Shown one piece after another: positions 46,378 to 59,400 of a stretch of DNA of 64,000 nt; the first letter of the stretch is position 1, and each line of letters begins with the position of its first letter. Source of the stretch: Diplocarpon mali. Taxonomy: Eukaryota > Ascomycota > Leotiomycetes > Helotiales > Drepanopezizaceae. The stretch is taken from NCBI GenBank assembly GCA_024741835.1, contig JAENRP010000153.1:37107-101106 (forward strand). Direction: 5' to 3'. A model generated the notes under the pieces. It made no database searches, had not been told where the DNA came from, and saw only the letters and a program-made list of their open reading frames with translations. The position numbers and the translations under genes are program-made.

Positions 46378-47501
46378 TTTCCTCCCGAGCTGAAAAGGAT
46401 GCCGTCGGCAAAGGCGCAAAGATGATGATCTCTCTGGTATTGAAGGTTCGCACGTAAGATTCTCGGTCGCCGTAATCTCGCTCCGGATATGTTCCGATCA
46501 GGGCGGGGCTTACTGGAGGTTCGCGTCGGGTTATCTTCGGGATTGGAAGACCCTCCGTCCGATCAACAAACATCCTCAGCCTACGCTCATGTTTCCGACC
46601 AGAATCGGGCAGGATGGTTTTCCTGTCGGTCTGTCGCTTGGTTTGTTTACTTTCGGCCCGTCGTCTCGCTTGAAGCTCTCGCCTTGAATCCGAAGACTTG
46701 CCCACGTCCTGTCTTGCCTCGATATCCAAGCGGTGTAGAAGGCTCTGACTTTGCTGCCCCTAACGACGCCGACCCATCTTGGGCTCATGTCCCTCGATGG
46801 GCCGCCAGGATTCCTACCAACCGGATCTCACGATGTTGCACGCTCGTGCAGTGGTCGTTGCGCACGCAATTGCCAGCATTCGAGCCACGCCACGACACAG
46901 CTGCTGTGCTGCTCTCGCTTCTCGATCGACTTTCCCACTCCACTTTGACCAGGGCCGGGCCTGCATCTTCCAACGACCGGTTGTTGTTGCGCTGGAATCC
47001 TGTCTGCGCTGTAAATGCCTTCATGCTCATGATTGTTCCCGAGCCACTTTCTGCCTGCTCGCTCGTTGGTAGCTGGGAGCTTGCTGCCCTCACATATCCT
47101 TATCATCATTATTACGGAGCCGGAACGGGGCGCCCTGTCGGTCCCTCGGAGACCGCAGTACGAGAACCGTACATTTGTTAGACAGTGCCGACCGGCAAAG
47201 GGAAGCGTTTTCGAGATATCAAGAAATAAGACAGCTCGTGAGTGATCTCTCCAGCTCCCACAACTCTCCCCGGCCCTTCTACTTATTCATCACAACTTGC
47301 CTACCCGTCGTTCACTCCCGTCATGAGTTCCCCAAGGAAACGCTCTCCAACCCATTCATGCACAAGAACGCGTCTCTTCCTTCTCCTTGCCTCTCATCCG
47401 GGGTGGAGAGCGAAACACGTCGGGGATCATGCTTTCTCCACAGAACTTAGCTATCCTTCCCCACATGCTCTTATATACTTCGGCTAGTCCAGACTACTCC
47501 A
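46378..47501. other. Divergent intergenic region (bidirectional promoter)
   Basis: It separates MTG2 (-) from the conserved gene (+). A 230-codon plus-strand frame (46489-47181) is open but Ser/Pro/Arg-rich without recognisable domains, and reverse frames overlap it, so it is not called. Confidence 0.5.
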
Positions 47502-48392
47502 ATGCCTTCAAATCTCGGTCCAGGAATCATGTTGATCGAGCACAGTAGGACCAAGAAGCAAGTCAAGATCATGGATCCAGACTGTGCTATCTGTAGCCAA
47601 CCGGCTTTGGCTCAATGCGATTGTGAGGCCAAAGGTTTGGATACTGCTGTTCGGCAGGCCGAGCAGAGGATGATGACGAGTGTTTTCAGCGAAATTCGGT
47701 ACGTGCAGCATCCTTTTGGTTTCTCTTTCTTCTCCCTCTCGCTCGAGGCCTGCGTCAGTCTACAGGATTTTGTACCGCCATATCCAATCTCAGCCCGCAA
47801 TGGGCAGGCTTTCACTGACTTTCTCCGCAGTGCATGGGTTCGTGGTCACGCCCAGGACTACATCCTTTCCTACTTCAGCATGCTCACCACGCGACGCAAA
47901 GACCAACACGCGCAGGCTATCCACCGCATCACAGAACGAGCCGCCTATTACTACCGAGCCCGCCCCCACCCGACCGAAATCGCCGCCGCCGACGCCGAGC
48001 TCAAACGTGGCATAGATGAGGACTGGAAGGCCTCTGTGCAGCGCTATCCTGAAGTGCTGGAATATTTCTACGGTTTGGTGGATTTAAATCTGCCAGGAGA
48101 CGATGAGCCCGGCGTGAGGGATCCGCCGTTGAGTGCGCTGGGGGGTGTGGGCGTCGGACGAGAGAGGGAGAGAAAGGTGAGGCTGAGGGAGCCAAGTGAA
48201 GTTGAGGAGAGGAGAGCCGAGGATCGACGGCGGCGGCGGCGGCGGAGGAGTAGGGGTGATAGAGATACGCCGGAGAGGGAGAGGGTGCTTAGGGTCCCGG
48301 CTCCGCCTACGGCTATGGGGGGACGAGAAAGGGAGAGGGGAATGTATGGACCACAAATGACTGGGTATGGATATGTGCAGCCGGGATATTAA
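47502..48392 (+). CDS. Conserved fungal protein with CxxC-type N-terminus and RS/RE-rich tail
   Basis: Two exons, 47502-47698 and 47831-48392, with a 132-nt intron; 252 aa from ATG 47502, or 229 from the more likely ATG 47571 (MDPDCAICSQPALAQCDCEA). Four Cys in CxxC...CxC spacing suggest a small metal site. A helical region (LSYFSMLTTRRKDQHAQAIH, then ITERAAYYYRARPHP) follows, with EYFYGLVDLNLPGDDEPGVR. The tail is strongly basic (RRRRRRRSRGDRDTPERER), then GYGYVQPGY. I believe similar proteins are widespread in ascomycetes, but the function is unknown. Confidence 0.8.
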   Translation: MPSNLGPGIMLIEHSRTKKQVKIMDPDCAICSQPALAQCDCEAKGLDTAVRQAEQRMMTSVFSEIRYVQHPFGFSFFSLSLEACVSLQDFVPPYPISARNGQAFTDFLRSAWVRGHAQDYILSYFSMLTTRRKDQHAQAIHRITERAAYYYRARPHPTEIAAADAELKRGIDEDWKASVQRYPEVLEYFYGLVDLNLPGDDEPGVRDPPLSALGGVGVGRERERKVRLREPSEVEERRAEDRRRRRRRRSRGDRDTPERERVLRVPAPPTAMGGRERERGMYGPQMTGYGYVQPGY

Positions 48393-49468
48393 GGTCTCCG
48401 GAAAGCCATGGTCTGCGATCAAGGAATATTCGCGGACGGGGCTGCAACAAAAGACAAAATCCGAACGAGGAGATTGAACGGCTCGACGCAGATCGACCAG
48501 AAGCCCCCATTGCACTGTTTATCAGCGCGGGAAGCCAAGCACTGCGGAGGACACTATCGCAACTACATGATAGTCGGACGCTGGGCATATCTGAATGCTT
48601 CTCAACTCCGCAAACGAAATTGAGAAAAATATGGACGGAGCCATGGATTCCTACATCCTCTAGCAGTACGACACAAGCGTAGCTCAGGGCGGGTTTCACG
48701 GTAATTGGTAGTATAAATGATAGTCTAGTGTGCCACGGGACTGGCGTTCTATTTGGCTCTCTTTCTGACCATAGAATTTCAGTTGAACAAACTCTTATTG
48801 AACGCGTCCCAGTAGATTGTTTAGAAAGGACTTGCAAAGCTTTAGTGGCACGAAACTCGGGGCTCAAAGCTCAAAGCTCAAAGCTAGTAGCTGGAAGCTT
48901 AGTTCTCCACTCGATGCTTGCATGGTAATAGTCTAATCAAGAATACCTTATAGTGGGGAGAACTACACGTGTCGCAAATCCACTCAGAGCTATCACATTC
49001 TTCGAATTCAGAAAGCCGGAGCTCGCCGAACACGGGAAGAGATGCGTTGTCCTCACAGCTGGTTGTCAGAGGTTAGCAAAACTCACTAAAGTTCTGAAAT
49101 ATGATCGGCTGGCAATCCATTCATTAGGTCAGGGAGAGAAATCCAGACCTCTCCGGCGATCACATCCTCCTCAACCAGATAGACCTGCAAAGTAGATTAT
49201 AGTTCATGTAATTCCGTTGCCAAAGATGCAAGCATGCATGCTGAACTTCGTACCCTGATCCAACGCAATACTCATCATCTTGGCTCGGCTCTTTCACCCG
49301 AGAAAGAAAGAGAGAGGTAGGCACCCAGCCCGCCTAAAATATAAGCAAGAAACGAGTAACCCCTTCCAGCGATGCTAAATCGACTTTTGAGCTTATGAGA
49401 AAGAGAACTTTGTCACTGTTTTAAGTATGGATAAGAAGTGGAGAGGGGAGAGGAGTGTGCTAATGTTT
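48393..49468. other. Intergenic region between convergent genes
   Basis: 3' flanks of the conserved gene (+) and BFR1 (-). A short GCTCAAA tandem occurs near 48860-48885. No gene seen. Confidence 0.55.
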
Positions 49469-51126
49469 CTACTCGACCTTGTCCTCGAAAGAAGCGTTCT
49501 TCAGGTCTGCAGCAACATCAGCAATGGCTCCTTTGATGAGGTTTATCTCGTTGGCGACCGAGCCACCCTCTTCAGCTGAAGCCGTGGCCTTCGTCTCGCC
49601 GTTGGCATGGGGAACAGAAGTGGTTGGGGTAGCTGGGGAGGCTTCTTCTTCGGCCTCGAGACGCTCAACTTCCTTGCGGGCCTTGGCGATGTTCTGAAAG
49701 AATTATTAGCGATCTTATTCAATATGTCTATGGCAAGCTGCATACCTTTTCGGTTTGGGCATCTTGGTCCTTCTTCCAGAACTCAAGTTTGGCCTTGACT
49801 TTCTCGCGAACCTCAGGAATATCCCCAGCGCTCATGGGTGGCTCAAGTCCCATAGCAGCGCAGTCCTCCATCACGGAGGGTGGGCAGCTATATTTGCCGA
49901 TTGAGGTAGAAGGAGTCTCAGCGGAAGCAGCGGCAGCAGCTTTCTTATTCTTTTTTCCCTTCTTGCCTCCAGTTCCGGCAAAATAATCCTCCTCTTCCTT
50001 TTTGACAACCCTAACACCCTTTATACCAGCATCGTCGACCTTTCTTTGCTCTGATATAGCAAACTTGGATGGAGCTTGCAACGGGGCTTTCTCGGCAGAG
50101 TAAGCGGGGTCTAAGAAACGGAGGAGAGACTCAGCGCGGCGGATCTCATCAAGGTATGCCTTGTCGCTAGCCTCCGCAAGCATCTGTTGGGCGCGGTCTT
50201 TCTTTTTCTCTTGCTGATACTTCTCTTGCTCAAGCTTCTTGCGCTCTCTGGCTCGTTGACGAGCCTCGTACTCGTACTTCTGCGCAGCACGGCCAGCTTG
50301 ATAGTAATCGTCCTTGATCTTCTTGATCAAGAGATACTTGGCTTGTTGGTCGTCTTGGAGCTTCTTACGCTCGTCGCGCAGAGTGTTTATTCCCTTGTAT
50401 GCTTCATCTTGCTCAGCTTTGATGGCATCCAGTTCGCTTTGAATCTTGTTGTACTTTTCTGACAAGGCCTTGGACTCGGGATCTTCGAGGGTATCGCGAA
50501 GTTTTTTCAGACTGGCCTTCTTTTCATCAATCTGCTTTTGTGCATCATCGAAACCCGCAAAACCCTTTCGCTGCTTACGCAGTCCGGAAATCTCAGCCAA
50601 AGCCTTCTTCTCGTCCACGAGCTTCATCATTCCGCCATTAACAGCCTTTTCCAGCCGTTCAATCTCGCGATCTAAGTCCTCGACGCTCTTGTAGGCAACT
50701 CGGCTGCGGGCAACCTTTTGTTGGGCAATGAGATCCTTCAATTTGCTGTCCTCATTCTTGATCTCGTCAAAGACCTTGTTGCGCCCGGCCTTGCCTGCAC
50801 CCTGCTTTTCCCGGATCTCCTTCAATTGGGTGAGGAGATCGGCACGGTGCTTTGCAGCAGGGGAGTCCTTCGAGGTAGGCTTTGCGACGTCCAATTTGGC
50901 TTTAATCGCATTCTGTGGAAATTTAGCTTGGGAATCGGTAACTGATATAGCAGAGCTTCTGCCGTCCACGTACCAGCTTGGCCATGGACTCAGCATGGTC
51001 CTTTTCTGCCTTTTTGAGGGCGGCCTTGTATGCATCCTCATCGGGCTTCTCAGGCTTTTTTTTCTCCTTGGTTGCACCGCCAGCGTCAAACATGGCTGCG
51101 CCGGAGGGACTTGCGACGTCAGCCAT
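49469..51126 (-). CDS. BFR1: Nuclear segregation protein Bfr1-like, polysome-associated mRNP protein
   Basis: Three exons (minus): 51126-50974, 50912-49746, 49693-49469; 514 aa. It is almost wholly a charged coiled coil, beginning after an Ala/Lys-rich leader with AKLDVAKPTSKDSPAAKHRA, then NKVFDEIKNEDSKLKDLI and KSVEDLDREIERLEKAVNGG. The C-terminal part has EEEDYFAGTGGKKGKKNKKA and the family-typical DCAAMGLEPPMSAGDIPEV. Yeast Bfr1 (about 470 aa) binds mRNA on ER polysomes and affects secretion and ploidy. The last exon is an acidic Ala/Thr-rich tail. Divergent from RPB5. Confidence 0.88.
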
Positions 51127-51585
51127 CGCGGCAGTAAATATGCTGTCGAGAATAAGGAGATTGTAGGTATGTGGGCGTGAAAAATAAATTTGTAGACGTA
51201 GAGAGAGAACGTGGGAGGGCAATTGCCTTATGGTAGAGAGTCCTAGACAGCGTGAGAGAAAGTTAATATACTTGCAGAATAAATTAGTGAATGTGAATGG
51301 GCGGACTGCTTTCTGGAAGGGCTAAGGAGCCCCGAAATTTTACGGTGACTTTAAGATGAACCATATGTGCAATATCGGATCGGATAAATATGACGCCGAA
51401 TGTGGTGCTCCAAGCAGGCTAGAGGTCAAATTTGAGAACGTGAACCATCCACTCCGATATCTGCTGCGCAACATCTTTCCCTACACCCAAATTAAAACCG
51501 CGACGGCAATCTCTAACAACCAAGCAAAGCGTGTCGCATCTTACTGTACCCTCAACCTCAGTTTTCCCCGCCGACCACCGCCACA
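51127..51585. promoter_or_regulatory. Short bidirectional promoter BFR1/RPB5
   Basis: The 459 bp between the two divergent start codons must contain both promoters. No TATA-like element or named factor site is evident by eye. Confidence 0.55.
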
Positions 51586-52370
51586 ATGGACAGCGAAGAC
51601 CGCATGAGGAAGCAGCGCGAGGCGGGTGAGCGAGAATCTGCCCGTATGTGGCGCGCATGGCGGACAGTCCACGAGATGGTCCAGGACCGCGGCTATGAGC
51701 TCTCCGAAGAGGAAGTCAAGATATCCTTCGAAGAGTTCAAGAGACAATATACGCTTGCAGATGGAAGCGTCAAGTAAGCCTCTCAAGCCCCCCCGCACAG
51801 CAGCAAAACAAGATCATGGCCAAGAATGAGTAACAGTTACTGAGTGATATATACAGTCGCAAATCAATGCAGTTCTCCGCTCGCCCCAGTGCTAATATGA
51901 TGAAGCAATACCTAACTGGCGGGCCCGACAGTAATTCAGACATCGGTACTATTTGGGTTGAGTTTCTGAATGACACCTCAGTCGGGATTAAGCAAATGCG
52001 CACGTTCGCCCAGCACTGTTCTCAAAACAACTTTGCGACCGGAATCCTCGTTACCAGCGTCAATATCACACCCGCCGCGCTCAAGATCATTCCCGCAGTC
52101 GCTGCCGAAACCCGTATCGAGTGCTTCATGGACGCAGATCTCCTCGTTAACATCACCCACCACGAGCTGGTACCTAAGCATGTCATGTTGAGCAAGGCGG
52201 AGAAGGCGGCGCTGTTGGCGAGATACCGGTTGAAGGATACCCAACTTCCGCGGATTCAGTTGAATGACCCGGTTGCGAAGTACTATGGGCTGAGACGAGG
52301 TCAGGTGGTTAAGATCATTCGAAAGTCGGAAACTGCGGGAAGATATGCCAGTTATCGACTTTGCGTTTAG
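51586..52370 (+). CDS. RPB5: RNA polymerases I, II and III shared subunit RPABC1
   Basis: Two exons, 51586-51773 and 51857-52370, with an 83-nt intron; 233 aa. N-terminal jaw domain ([20 protein letters not shown]), linker, then the archaeal RpoH-like C-terminal domain: [60 protein letters not shown] and RYASYRLCV at the very end. The C-terminal block is near-identical across eukaryotes, so the call is secure. Length is slightly above yeast (215 aa). Confidence 0.97.
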
Positions 52371-53794
52371 TAGTGGTAGTAATAGATGTTAAGGCTTAAG
52401 GCATATTAGATGGCGTTTATGGAGTCGACGAGGGTCTAAGGGAGTTGAAAGGCATTGAGGGCGTCATGGTGGAAGATTTGCACTACGAATATCCAGAGGC
52501 TGTACCGAAATGGGGCTAATTTAAGTGCTTCCTGATTGATTCAGACCACGAGATGGCAGAGGTCCGAGGATTCTATCATTTTGGCCATTCTGTTGCAGTT
52601 TAGCACAGAGAGGAGTGACTGGCGAAGATATGAAGTCAAGAGCTACTCCGCCACGACCAATGAATTTAAGTGATAAGATGCAGTGAATTTGGTCTATTCG
52701 AGTTCACGTTCGTGATCATGGCATATATTCTTCCATGGTAGCCGTACGAAACCCCCAGACCTCACACAATTGTCTGTTTCGTGGTCCCCTTCGTCATGGT
52801 CATAGGGCACTTGTGATCCTGCAAGGTGGGAGAGAAATCACTATTCTGTGGGCTTAGTTAGATGTGTTTTTCTTTGTTGTTATTTTAGAAGACAATCATG
52901 CACACGTACCATGTGTAGCTCAAGCTGACTTACTTCACCTCCACTAACCTTAACAGCTCCGCCTCAAACTCATCCCTCTCCACGATCTCTCTCCTATTCT
53001 CTCGGCAAACCCCTCGAACTCTTTCCAATGGTCATGAACAAAACCTCAGCAATCAGACATGCCCGTCGGTTTCTCCCTCACAAAACTCAACATCCCACCG
53101 CATCTTCGGGCTTAGCAAACGCGGCCCCATTCACCTGAATTCAATAACTAGGGAATAACAAGGGCATAACTGTAACCGGATGTTCTGCTTGGGGAGCAGG
53201 CGTTGGCGGGGGAAGCGGCTCTACATGATTTTTGTTGGTCGGTACTGGGGAGTTTAACTGAGAGCAGATGACTTACGATTGATGTCTGTTGGAAGCGTCT
53301 TGTTGGGTCGATGAATTTGTACCTGCGGATCTGTCCTAGTGTAAATGGTCTTCGTAGCGAAGTTTCTAAAATTGTAAGACTGAATGCAAAGTACCGCAAA
53401 ATAAAAAGGAACTTATGATGGGATTCTGCCAAACTTGATAGGCGACTCCCCTCGATTGATCGAAAGACGTGTCGACTCACCTATATCTGGAAGAGACTAC
53501 TTATTTAATCCCGTGCTATGTAAAGCAAGGAACATTTTCGGAGATGAGAACGTGCGAATATGAATGAATACTTGTCCGCCTGTCGCTTGTACTAAATAAT
53601 CTCCCTTGTATTTAGCGAGAAGAGCTTGTATTCGATGAATCTCATTTATGCAGTCCATTTGTGCAATAGCAACAAGCAGAAGGGCGTGACCTATGACCCC
53701 TTGGATCTAAACAACTCAACTACCCGCAATCCAAATAGCACCCTAGGGCAATTCCACAAGTCGTGACACATATCCGCATGCTAGGAATTCCTGC
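52371..53794. other. Mostly intergenic, possible split small minus-strand gene
   Basis: Protein-like minus-strand pieces occur: an exon-like RRYKFIDPTRRFQQTSI ending at a GTAAGT (about 53275-53325), then a Pro-rich piece after an AG near 53220, and REIVERDEFEAELLRLVEVK ending in TAA near 52935. I could not join them into one reliable frame. They may be one small multi-exon gene; not identified. Confidence 0.3.
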
Positions 53795-56493
53795 TCATCC
53801 AATCACAGCCTTCATACTCAAGCTCTCCAAGAAGCCAGCCAGATCCTCTTTCTTGACTTCCACAACGCAATGCTCGAAACTATCAATACGTACTCGCGCA
53901 CTCGTTTCTTCGACCACTTCTTGGAATGCGTTGCCGAACTTGTTTCTGCCGAAACCTTGGACTTGTGATTTCTCATCGTCCTCGTCGTCGGAGTCGGATG
54001 TATCATCAGATCCTTCTGATTCCGACTCGTCGTCTTCATCTTCGTCGTCGCCCAGAGCTAAACGACGAGCTTCTCTTTTCTCCTCACGGCTCTTCTCCTT
54101 GTTCTTCCGTTTGAGTTCGCGGGCTTTGATCTTAGCTTCTCGCTTTTCTCTTCTTTCCTTGGCGGCGTTTTTGTCTCCAAATACCATTCCACCTCCACCG
54201 CCACCTCCAGTACCAACGACAATGTATACACCTCTGCTCTCATTTAGACCAGCTAAAACTAGTGGTGTACCTCTTCCACCGTGGCTGAGTTTGCCTTTGG
54301 ATTCCTTTTCTTGCTCGGCAATGGCTTCACCAATCCAGAGAGCAAGTTTGGTCAATGCGGCAGGATGTGTGAACAATGTGACGTCTGGTCCTTCTTTCAC
54401 AACACACATGCGGAAAGCTCTGAGATGTCGAATCTGCCGCTTCTCGATCAGGCTAGTTCCTGTTCGAAGAATAGCACGGTGTAGCAGTTGAGCTGTTGGG
54501 AGAGCAGCTTTGAGTTCTTCGATCCTACTATTTATTAATTTCTGTTTTTGAAGCCTTTGTACCACACTTACTTTTCCAGGGCATCGTATGCATCCCAGAA
54601 CCTCCCAACCCACTCTTCACCTTCAAATGTGCCATCTTCATCGGAAGTTTCCTTAACATCCCTCACTCGATCATTTGATCCGTTCTGGAGCGTGGCGACA
54701 GTCTTCTTTCCCACCTCTAGCATAGCACCAACGACAACGCCGACATCTTGTGCACTCAGTGTTGCTCGCCAACCCCAACTCCTAACGAAACCCCAGCCCT
54801 CCTTGGCGCCACCTCTGTCCTTGCCATCGGTTTCTGCTGAAGGAACGAGATCGTCGAGTCCATACATCTTGGAATATTTCAATAATTTATTCCGCAGACT
54901 TCTCTTCAGCTCCATGTCCATATGAGGGTAGCTTTGTTTGCATTGAACCAGACTGACACCCATTTTGGCCAGCAGCTTATGCAATCGTTTCTTCCCACTA
55001 TCAGACCAGATATGCAGACGCGCAGAGAGATATGGGGAATGCAGCATACTGTCGTAAAGACTCCAGTGCCGTATCAAGAGGAGCTTGGGTTCAGGTGACA
55101 ATCGAATGCTAGTGTCAGTAGGGCTACGTGCTGTCGTAGGAATCACCACGTTGTTTTCTGGAAGAGAATTCCGATTGGAGCTGAAACTTGAGTCTGTAAG
55201 CTCCGGGGGATTTAGGCGCCGTACTTCGTCTCGCAGCAGTTGTCGCGTACGTGACCCACGGGTTCCAAGCCAGCCCCTAGATAATTTCGACGTCTTCTGC
55301 GTGGTAATCGCAACGCCTAAAGAAGATCGGCCGTACAACTCCATAGAAGCAACACCAACAATCGTCATCCATAACAAGTCGTTATCTTCACGTCCAAGTT
55401 CAGAGGCTAGAGAATACATCATCGTAGAAATTGGTTCCGAATACGATGAGCCTAGAGAATAGTACTTCTGAAGTACTGACTCATGCTGTCGCCGAATCTT
55501 CAGCAGACGACGCCTAAGTTTCCTTGCCGAGGGAGCTTTGAGAGATTGAGCTGGACTGGGAGAAACTGATCGAGGGCCTATGCTTGAAGTCATGGAGGCA
55601 GGTTCGATGAGGGAAAGTAAACCATGTTGTTTGGGTCGGATTGGAGAACATGCAATAGAACTTGACTGTAGCCAGGTAAGCATCTATAGGAATACTAGAT
55701 AGGAGTTTTATACCGAATTACTTCTCCTCCTTTGCCTGGGTCTGTCATCGTCCTCACTGCTTTCATCTCCCTCGTCTCGATCCGTCCAGGATTTTCTCTT
55801 TTGGCCAGGCTTGGATGTTGCAGGAGTGTTCCCTTCCTCGTCCACCCCTTCGTCCTCAGAATCGCTTTCTTCGAGATCGTCCCCGTTATCCTCGATTTCT
55901 GGCATCTCTACCAAAGAAAGATACGCGTCTCGTTCGGCTGATAGATCTTGTTCAATGTCTCCGTCATCAAAGACAATAATGCCTCCTTTGCTTGGGTTGT
56001 AATTGCGCAGAATCTTGCCCCCTTCTAAGCCCGTGTGCGGTTGATTCACTAGCTGCCCTTCTTCTTCAATTTGTGCGGATAGAGGGTGGCCACCAAAAAC
56101 GTTGCCCAAATTCCATGGTCGTCGAGCATCAATGACCCAGACCTCCACACCACCATAACTAATTTGTTCTTCTTCTCCTTCAATACCCAGCAGCCCTCCC
56201 AGATCGACCATACCTCCTACTCCTAAGCAGACAACTACGCCGCCACTGCCACCGTTGATTTCCATCATCGGTTGAATAACATTCTGGCCAGCCTTCTCCA
56301 AGTCGCCATAACCGGCTATGGGCTGGATCTTGTGGGCAATATAGTCGCGCTTAAGCAGCTGTGTGAGAATCCGACATCCGCAGAGCGCATCAGGTTCCAG
56401 AGCAACGAGTATAAGGACTGGTGGGGAGAGGGGATGGTGAGTTTTCTGTAGGTGGAGGTATAGCATCGAAATAAGGGAGCGTGGCAAATACAT
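53795..56493 (-). CDS. CDC45: CDC45 DNA replication initiation factor
   Basis: Three exons (minus): 56493-55714, 55665-54572, 54527-53795; 868 aa with introns of 48 and 44 nt. Cdc45 joins MCM2-7 and GINS to make the CMG replicative helicase. It starts with MYLPRSLISMLYLHLQKTHH and has the DHH-like core pieces LVALEPDALCGCRILTQLLK, VWVIDARRPWNLGNVFGG and VFDDGD. An acidic/basic linker follows (about residues 205-260). Then come YYSLGSSYSEPISTMMYSLA, DNDLLWMTIVGV, LLLIRHWSLYDSMLHSPYLS, and near the end PDVTLFTHPAALTKLALWIG. A Lys/Glu- and Asp/Ser-rich insertion lies near the C-terminus. Longer than yeast Cdc45 (650 aa), as in other filamentous fungi. Confidence 0.93.
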
Positions 56494-59400
56494 GGTAATG
56501 GTAGACCACAAAGACTCAGGAACATGCTAATTCTGTAAAGTTCCGTTGAAGGGGATGTGTAGCGATTGCAGCTCAATTATGGTGTAATGTATGATCGTGG
56601 CAGGATGCGGTGGACGCGTCGACAGTTCTAGTAGGGACAGGTTATTGCAGGCCGATTTCTATGCTAGGGGTCAAAGGGTGATATTTCTTTGGTGGTATCT
56701 CAGATCCTTTGAAGCTGTAATGTTTGCTTCAACTGTATGCGGAATATCTGGCGTTGTTGAATCTGCAGTGGTGATTGATGTATGGAATTGCAGCTGGTGA
56801 ACTTGACGCGCTCTCTGGCCCCGTCGACGCGACTTAGTTCTGGCCCGCTGCTAAACTCGACCGCCAAGGCTTGTCATGCCTGTCTAGATCTCCCTCAAGC
56901 TTTTTCACATATGCAGACAATTACACCCACAATAGCCATTCTACCTCTCCCTTTTGCTTGGGGATTGGTGACTTGGATTTGTGGGAATCCAGAAAACTCA
57001 TAGTTCTGTGGAGCGGAAGCCCTGCTTCTTCTCTTTGCCACCTCAATGGTAAATACTACTATCAAGCTCCTTAACAAAGCGCATACAATAGCATAACAGT
57101 GCATCAAGCGTCATTGTCTATGGGTGATCAGAATGTCTGATTAGTACAGACCTAACTCCAAAATCGCTACTAGCGTTTGATGCGCTTAAACTTCTGGCAT
57201 CTGTAATATCCCTATTCAGGTATAGTGGGGGAGTTCAGGCTGAATCATCATAGGAGGGATTCAGACCGAGGCCTTCAAATGACCTCTGAACAAATAATGA
57301 GCAGACAATACTTATAAGCATGTTTTTTGACTTATCTCAGTTGCTATTTCAGATTGACACAGATGCTGGAAAGCTCTTAGAGCTGAAGAACTTTGGGTCA
57401 TTGCTATTGCTTACGCTTTTGAATAAATGATTCTTGAGATGCTTATTGGTGAGAAATCCATAGATAGGGTGGGGGGCTGTTCTATCACTTGATACCTTGT
57501 TTTGATTTTAGGATGCATTAGTCTTGGGCTCGCTTATACAAATAGGGGGGAGATTTCAATAAGCGAAGCCGTAGTTGAAAAATCATATAAGTACAATTAT
57601 TAGTATTACTCTAAAATAATTGATCCCCATTTTCATATTTTTTCAAATCTATTCAAAATTTTACAAGACGCAATTCGATAGCTATATTTGACTGGGAGGT
57701 TTTTCAGATTGAAAAGAAAAATATATTCCCAAACTTTCCGTCTTACAAATTCTCTCAAATACACGGAGAAATGATTGTTTACAGCGTAGATAGTATCTAA
57801 ACGAGACAATTCTTTGCTCCTTAACTCATTTTTTCTGATCTGACTTATCCTCGATCTCAGACCTCAGTGCTTGGTCTTCGCGCTTCTAATCCCCACATCC
57901 TGCTTGAAATCCCCAGGGATCAAGTATCATCTCGAAAATTTCCAGGAAGTGGCGAAGCACTCGCCGCCGATTTATCTGAAGAATTTTCGAGTCCCTCTCT
58001 TACCTGTCACTGACTCTATTCCTATGTATCATAGTTTTTGATTTGATCAAACTGCATCCCGAATCATCATGCACAGACAAAATTCTAAGTACAACTCCTG
58101 CGATTCTTTAGCGCAAGTCTGCGCTTTCTTGCAACAATAATCTTAACTTATGTGAGCCATAATAATAATAGTTCCCAGCATCTTAATTTAAATGCTCCTG
58201 TTTGACTCACTAGCTGTGCAGCCTAGAGCTGGAAATAAGTTCTGGGGAATCAATCCCTAAACATGAAATTGTTTAAATAATGGATAGTTATCAATCATAA
58301 GCTGATTTCCAAGCTTATATCTCCCGTTTGATTTCAATCTCACAGACGGGATAAGGCCCATCGCTAGCCTATTTTTTCAGTTAGCAGATTTCCCGACTAA
58401 AATCCGCTGACAAGACGGGGATGGCAGTGAGTATTTCAGCCTGACACTCTTCACCGACTCCATGTCCACGTCACACCTTGCCTCCCGAGAAATCGTCCAT
58501 CACCTTTAATTGTGTTGATATTCTTAGGCAATATTTTCATTACATATGACGTGCCCCATCCTATTGTTGTTATCATTGATTAGTATCAAATAACTTAGTA
58601 TTCAAAATACTGGTAATTTTATAAAATCACTCATACAGCTTATGAACCGGAGAGTGGATCACCTGATATATTCCGCGATTTTCTGATGACCTAGATCTTA
58701 TGATGATTGGATCTTCAAGGTTCAATATTTTGGATGCTTATAATAAGACGGACGTCCACAGAGACGGTGGCTATTTTTTTGGAGTCCAGGGTAAATGCAT
58801 ATTCAAACGATCGTGTAGAGAAATCCTCAAAGAGTAGCTCGAAGATCGCAATTCCACAAACCTTCCTGAAATAAACATGTCATTACAATCCAATATTGAC
58901 ACGCGGCTTTTTGAATTTCAGAATCAAAATGTATGATGGCATCATTTCTCCCAAATACTTCTTCGTCCTTCAAGTATGGTGATCCGTAATCATCTTCACC
59001 ATTCAATCCTAAGAGTATATATTTAACATACTGCCTTTATTCAGTCTCAGGTAAAATGAGCCGGGAGGCTTGATTCTACCGTAATGCGAGACCTTCTCAA
59101 GTCACATAACCAAATTCTTTCACAGAACCTAATCATAACCCTAGATTTCTCTCTCACACTCTCTGGAGGCAACTAAAACTTCAAGGCGCCGGTACGTGAA
59201 ATTCGTAGTTTGAGACTGGGAAAGTCAATAATCATGTCTTGATACATTGGCTACGTACTGGGCATCACAGATCCGTCCTCCTATGTAAATCGAAAATGGG
59301 AAGGCTCTGTGTCAGGACGGGCGAAAGGAGGTGTGTATCTGAACAGGCATGGTATTTGGAAATCGGTAGACAGGAGGAAGAAACCTGGTGGAAAGGAATA

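Noticed and set aside
46489..47181. 230-codon plus-strand frame upstream of the conserved gene
   Set aside because: No domain, no conserved-looking block, overlapped by several antisense frames, and located in a divergent promoter region.
48084..48515. 143-codon minus-strand Pro/His/Ser-rich frame
   Set aside because: Antisense of the Arg/Glu-rich tail of the plus-strand gene.
53763..54491. 242-codon plus-strand Ser-rich frame
   Set aside because: Antisense of the acidic Glu/Asp/Lys region of CDC45.
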